A DNA stretch of 64,000 nt from Bog-950 sp964423405. GTDB lineage: Bacteria; Bacteroidota; Bacteroidia; Chitinophagales; LD1. Of the stretch, positions 60,347 to 64,000 are shown piece by piece (the stretch's first letter is position 1; each line of letters starts with the position of its first letter). The notes beneath the pieces are model-generated. The model worked only from the letters and a program-made list of their open reading frames with translations. It ran no database searches and was not told where the DNA came from. The translations under genes were made by a program, and so were the position numbers. The stretch spans positions 14,685 to 78,684 of the forward strand of contig CAYREY010000012.1 in the NCBI GenBank assembly GCA_964423405.1, in the 5' to 3' direction.

Positions 60347-60370
60347 TCAATTCTGTAGAAATTCTGAATT
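60347..60370 (-). promoter_or_regulatory. candidate autoregulatory operator of the response regulator
   Basis: The minus strand contains CAGAATT-N4-CAGAATT (11-bp period), embedded in the 17-bp motif TGTAGAAAnnCTGAATT (plus strand 60354-60370) found also before the PepSY gene. It lies about 25 bp upstream of the ATG at 60329. Confidence 0.5.
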
Positions 60371-60374
60371 TGTG

Positions 60375-61465
60375 TTACCTCCACTGTATCCGCTTAAATT
60401 TATGCCGGTTGGTTAGTCGCTCTGGTATAGCCTTTAGTATAGTTTTATGCAGGGCTTCTATCAAAGCCTCTTTCGTAAAACTTTTGTGCACCAGCAGGCT
60501 TATTTCGCGTGCCGGCTCCGGCGATTTAAAGCGGTAAATGTTGCCATTGCTTGCTTCTCCCATTACAGATAACTCAGGTACCAGGGTTCGCCCCATACCT
60601 TTGTTTACCAGATTTTTTATCGCCTCTATCGAGCCGCTTTTGTATTCAAAGTGTAATCGATTCTTTTTCCCTTTCTTATTACCACACAGCGCCAGTGCCT
60701 GGTCGCGGAAACAATGCCCCTCATCCATCAATATTATATCGTTGGCATCTAACTGTGCCGGTGTAAGTAGTTGGGTGGTAGCGCTGTTGGTTTTGCCCGG
60801 CTTATCGTATAGTAAAAAAGGCTCGTTGTAAAGCGGTATCTCGCGCAGGTAGCTAATTTCTAACGGGGTAGCGGCAATGCCTATATCTATAATCCCCTTA
60901 TTCAGGTTTTCGCTTATCTGCTCTGTCTGCATTTCAATAATCTTCAAATATGTTTTTGGGTAAGCACTGGTAAAACCTTCTANNNNNNNNNNNNNNNNNN
61001 NNNNNNNNNNNNNNNNNNNNNNNNNNNNNNNNNNNNNNNNNNNNNNNNNNNNNNNNNNNNNNNNNNNNNNNNNNNNNNNNNNTGCATTTCAATAATCTTC
61101 AAATATGTTTTTGGGTAAGCACTGGTAAAACCTTCTATAAACAGGGGTAACAGGTAGGGGGCTATGGTGGGTATTATACCTATGGTGTATTCTCCCTCTA
61201 TATCTTCGGTTTCGTGTTGCACGTAAGCTTTCAGGTAGTTTACCTCGCGCAATATCTGGCGGGCTTTGGTAATTATCTCATTACCTGTTTTGGTAGGCTC
61301 CAGTGGCTTTTTGTTGCGGTCAAAAATTGTAACGCCAATTTCATCTTCCAGTTTTTTTACCATCATGCTCAGGGTGGGCTGCGTTACAAAGCAGCTTTCG
61401 GCAGCCTTTACGTAGTTGCGGTAGTTGTCCAGCGCAATAATGTATTCCAGTTGTTGTAGGGTCAT
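60375..61465 (-). CDS. oxyR: hydrogen-peroxide-sensing LysR regulator OxyR (split by a false gap)
   Basis: The N-terminal part (61465 down to 61138) has the LysR winged HTH (LQQLEYIIALDNYRN, PTLSMMVKKLEDEIGV). The C-terminal part (60375-60982) has DEGHCFRDQALALC: two Cys with eight residues between, the exact spacing of the redox pair Cys199/Cys208 of E. coli OxyR. Between them are 100 N, with 55 identical bases on each side. Taking out 155 bp joins YPKTYLKIIEM to QTEQISENLNKG in frame and yields 311 residues, the usual OxyR length. So the gene is intact and the gap is an assembly artefact. Divergent from katG. Confidence 0.92.
60983..61082. other. false assembly gap (100 N) in oxyR
   Basis: The 55 bp before the gap (60928-60982) and the 55 bp after it (61083-61137) are identical. 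Two contigs that overlap by 55 bp were put side by side with 100 N rather than merged. 155 bp are surplus. Confidence 0.95.
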
Positions 61466-61486
61466 ATCAATAAAATTGATACAAAC

Positions 61487-61523
61487 ATAAATTATATCTA
61501 TTTTGCTAATAGTTTATTTAGTA
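61487..61523. promoter_or_regulatory. OxyR-type operator between oxyR and katG
   Basis: The core CTAT-N7-ATAG (61498-61501 and 61509-61512) agrees with the centre of the E. coli OxyR site. The left part ATAaaTtatAt also keeps most consensus bases (one mismatch); the right outer quarter is poor. It lies 22 bp from the oxyR ATG and 61 bp before katG. Confidence 0.6.
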
Positions 61524-61583
61524 CATTTTTGTATTAGTAAATAAGTAACTTACACTCAATCAATAACCTCAAAAAATACGCAT

Positions 61584-63806
61584 ATGGATCCTCACAGCAC
61601 AAACGGAAACGGCTCAGGTAAATGTCCCTTTAACCACGGTTCGCTTAAAAGCAGCGTAGGTGGCGGCGGTACCCGCAACAACCACTGGTGGCCTAATCAG
61701 CTAAAGCTTAATATTCTCCGCCAGAATTCAGATTTATCTAATCCGCTAAAAAAGGATTTTAACTACGCCGAAGAGTTTAAAAAACTAGACCTGCAGGCAC
61801 TTAAAAAAGACCTCTATGATTTAATGACCAATTCGCAGGATTGGTGGCCGGCCGACTATGGCCATTATGGCCCTTTCTTTATCCGTATGGCCTGGCACAG
61901 CGCCGGCACTTACCGTATACATGATGGTCGCGGTGGCGGTGGCAGCGGCACCCAGCGTTTTGCACCACTAAACAGCTGGCCCGATAACACTAACCTGGAT
62001 AAAGCACGTTTGTTGCTTTGGCCTATCAAACAAAAATACGGACAGCAGATTTCGTGGGCCGACTTAATGATACTGGCGGGTAACTGCGCGCTGGAATCGA
62101 TGGGCTTTAAAACCTTTGGTTTTGGTGGTGGCCGCGAAGATGTGTGGGAGCCGGAAGAGGATATTTACTGGGGCTCTGAAACCAAATGGCTGGATGATAA
62201 GCGCTACAGCGGCGACCGCGATTTAGAAAACCCACTGGCGGCTGTGCAAATGGGCTTGATATATGTAAACCCCGAAGGGCCTAACGGTAACCCCGACCCG
62301 ATAGCTGCTGCGCGCGATATACGCGAAACCTTTAAGCGCATGGCTATGAATGATGAGGAGACCGTGGCACTAATAGCCGGTGGCCATACCTTTGGTAAAA
62401 CACACGGCGCTGCCGATCCATCAAAATACGTAGCTGCTGAACCTGCCGCTGCCGATATAGAGATGCAAAACCTGGGCTGGAAAAATACGTATGGTACCGG
62501 TGCCGGCGCCGATACTATTACCAGCGGTCTGGAAGGTGCCTGGACCACCACACCTACTAAGTGGAGCAACAACTTTTTCGAAAACCTGTTTGGTTATGAG
62601 TGGGAGCTAACCAAAAGCCCTGCCGGTGCTAACCAGTGGAAGCCTAAAGGCAATGCCGGTGCAGGTTTAATACCCGATGCACATGATACTGCCAAAAAGC
62701 ATGCACCATTTATGCTTACAACCGATTTGTCATTGCGTTTCGACCCTGCATACGAAAAAATATCACGTAGCTTTTTAGAGAACCCCGATAAGTTTGCTGA
62801 TGCTTTTGCCCGAGCCTGGTTTAAACTAACCCATCGCGATATGGGCCCTCGCTCACGCTATCTGGGTGCCGAAGTACCAACAGAAGAATTGATTTGGCAG
62901 GACCCTGTGCCGGCTGTAACACATAAGCTGGTAGATGATAACGATGTGGCTTCGCTTAAAGGTAAAATTCTGTCATCGGGCCTTACAATATCCGAACTGG
63001 TAGCTACAGCATGGGCATCGGCCTCTACGTTTCGTGGTAGCGATAAACGCGGTGGTGCTAATGGTGCCCGTGTACGTTTGGCCCCGCAGAAATACTGGGC
63101 AGTAAACAACCCTACACAACTAACCAAAGTGTTGGATAAACTGGAAGCTATACAGAAAGAATTCAACGCTGCGCAAAAAGGTAAAGCTGTATCGCTGGCC
63201 GACCTGATTGTGCTGGGTGGCGTGGCTGCTGTAGAACAGGCTGCCAAAAACGCAGGCCATGATGTAAAAGTGCCATTTACGCCCGGTCGTACCGATGCCA
63301 GCCAGGAGCATACTGACGTAGAATCGTTTGCTGTGTTGGAACCACTGGCCGATGGTTTTAGAAATTATATGCGCAAAGGTTTGCCGGTGCGTGCCGAAGA
63401 ATTGCTGATAGACCGTGCCCAGTTACTAACCCTTACCGCACCCGAGTTAACTGTATTGCTGGGTGGTATGCGTGTGCTGGGTACTAATTACGATAATTCT
63501 GAACTGGGGGTATTTACAAAACGTACCGGTACATTAACCAACGATTTTTTTGTAAACCTGCTCGACCTGAATATAACCTGGTCGCCAACCAGTGATGCCA
63601 AAGAACTATTTGAAGGCCGCGACCGTAAAACCGGCACCGTAAAATGGGCCGGTACCCGTGCCGATTTGATTTTTGGCTCTAACTCAGAGCTGCGCGCCCT
63701 GGCCGAAGTATACGCCAGCAGCGATGCCACCGGTAAGTTTGTAACCGACTTTGTAGCCGCATGGGCTAAGGTTATGAACCTGGACCGTTTTGATTTAGCC
63801 TCTTAG
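61584..63806 (+). CDS. katG: catalase-peroxidase
   Basis: A 740-aa bifunctional haem enzyme: catalase and peroxidase. The distal site is FIRMAWHSAGTYR (Arg, Trp, His), the Tyr of the Met-Tyr-Trp adduct is in MGLIYVNPEGPNG, and the proximal His is in ALIAGGHTFGKTHG. The second, non-haem peroxidase-like half follows to the C-terminus (ELVATAWASASTFRGSDKRG). No signal peptide, so it is cytosolic. OxyR-type operator upstream; removal of hydrogen peroxide under its control is expected. Ends before a strong terminator. Confidence 0.97.
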   Translation: MDPHSTNGNGSGKCPFNHGSLKSSVGGGGTRNNHWWPNQLKLNILRQNSDLSNPLKKDFNYAEEFKKLDLQALKKDLYDLMTNSQDWWPADYGHYGPFFIRMAWHSAGTYRIHDGRGGGGSGTQRFAPLNSWPDNTNLDKARLLLWPIKQKYGQQISWADLMILAGNCALESMGFKTFGFGGGREDVWEPEEDIYWGSETKWLDDKRYSGDRDLENPLAAVQMGLIYVNPEGPNGNPDPIAAARDIRETFKRMAMNDEETVALIAGGHTFGKTHGAADPSKYVAAEPAAADIEMQNLGWKNTYGTGAGADTITSGLEGAWTTTPTKWSNNFFENLFGYEWELTKSPAGANQWKPKGNAGAGLIPDAHDTAKKHAPFMLTTDLSLRFDPAYEKISRSFLENPDKFADAFARAWFKLTHRDMGPRSRYLGAEVPTEELIWQDPVPAVTHKLVDDNDVASLKGKILSSGLTISELVATAWASASTFRGSDKRGGANGARVRLAPQKYWAVNNPTQLTKVLDKLEAIQKEFNAAQKGKAVSLADLIVLGGVAAVEQAAKNAGHDVKVPFTPGRTDASQEHTDVESFAVLEPLADGFRNYMRKGLPVRAEELLIDRAQLLTLTAPELTVLLGGMRVLGTNYDNSELGVFTKRTGTLTNDFFVNLLDLNITWSPTSDAKELFEGRDRKTGTVKWAGTRADLIFGSNSELRALAEVYASSDATGKFVTDFVAAWAKVMNLDRFDLAS

Positions 63807-63828
63807 TGTGTGTTTGACATATAGTAGC

Positions 63829-63856
63829 GCAAAGCCCGGTTAAGTCCGGGCTTTGC
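63829..63856 (+). terminator. intrinsic terminator of katG
   Basis: GCAAAGCCCGG (63829-63839) pairs with CCGGGCTTTGC (63846-63856), followed by TTGTTTTGG. Confidence 0.85.
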
Positions 63857-63951
63857 TTGTTTTGGGGGCTTAGTGGCTGTTGCTCAATATTTTTGCCGCT
63901 AAAGTTTGCAGGTTTCAAATTGAAAAATAGATTTGCAGTCCTGTTTTCAAC

Positions 63952-64000
<49 letters not shown>

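Noticed and set aside
60375..61465. oxyR as a pseudogene or as two separate LysR genes
   Set aside because: The flanks of the N run are the same 55 bp; removing the surplus gives one intact reading frame of normal length.

Overview
The window is a chromosomal stretch of a Bacteroidota bacterium, most likely from the Chitinophagales/Sphingobacteriales side. Supporting signs are type IX secretion C-terminal domains on three proteins (1536-3653, 3830-5950, 43138-44664), DUF4296 and DUF4369 lipoproteins, an outer-membrane beta-barrel receptor, M43 cytophagalysin-type proteases, almost no Shine-Dalgarno sequences, and several exact TAnnTTTG -7 promoter boxes. Two runs of 100 N show it is a scaffold with gaps of default size.

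Layout. 1-6300: PhoD-like phosphatase and two tandem secreted M43 metalloproteases, plus a 39-aa membrane peptide. 6373-12867: SAM hydrolase diverging from phoH-purC, then an SGNH hydrolase / NodU-type carbamoyltransferase / DUF5989 (SxtK-like) / SxtJ-like cassette. 13077-26633: housekeeping and metabolic genes (XRE regulator, L,D-transpeptidase, YggS, CoA-transferase A/B, class IV aminotransferase, photolyase, DUF1295 protein, M28 peptidase, FtcD, MazG). 26718-30386: a very large NtrY-like histidine kinase. 30895-33260: an accessory stretch with ~360-bp palindromic repeats and an assembly gap, an Lrp regulator, and a tRNA-like RNA followed by a hairpin, a 39-aa membrane peptide and a terminator. 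33258-42980: lipoprotein, MerR regulator, M23 peptidase, alaS, gatB, TlpA-like protein, GT2, DUF2167 protein. 43138-46045: a T9SS YD-like repeat protein, a GNAT and an AT-rich orphan. 46054-52674: a tightly overlapping six-gene minus-strand operon (TPR/multi-TM protein, GT2, polysaccharide deacetylase, small membrane protein, GMC oxidoreductase, SDR) that looks like a cell-surface glycan or lipid pathway. 52856-55445: surE, lpxB and two small proteins. 55451-60329: OmpR-type two-component system with PepSY-like protein and outer-membrane receptor. 60375-63806: oxyR and katG, divergent around an OxyR-type operator. The window ends inside a tRNA-Ala(GGC).

Most notable reading results: (1) four Pho-box-like direct repeats (7-mers on an 11-bp period) 69-78 bp upstream of four start codons, including both M43 proteases, next to a PhoD-like phosphatase; (2) a tRNA-like RNA at 32439-32588 with good acceptor, D, anticodon and T arms but a roughly 80-nt variable region; (3) a 17-bp motif shared by the upstream regions of the response regulator and the PepSY gene, probably that regulator's operator; (4) a false gap in oxyR: the 55 bp on each side are identical, and removing 155 bp restores an intact 311-aa OxyR; (5) heptameric AGTYGGC-like repeats, always as four-unit blocks, at three intergenic sites.
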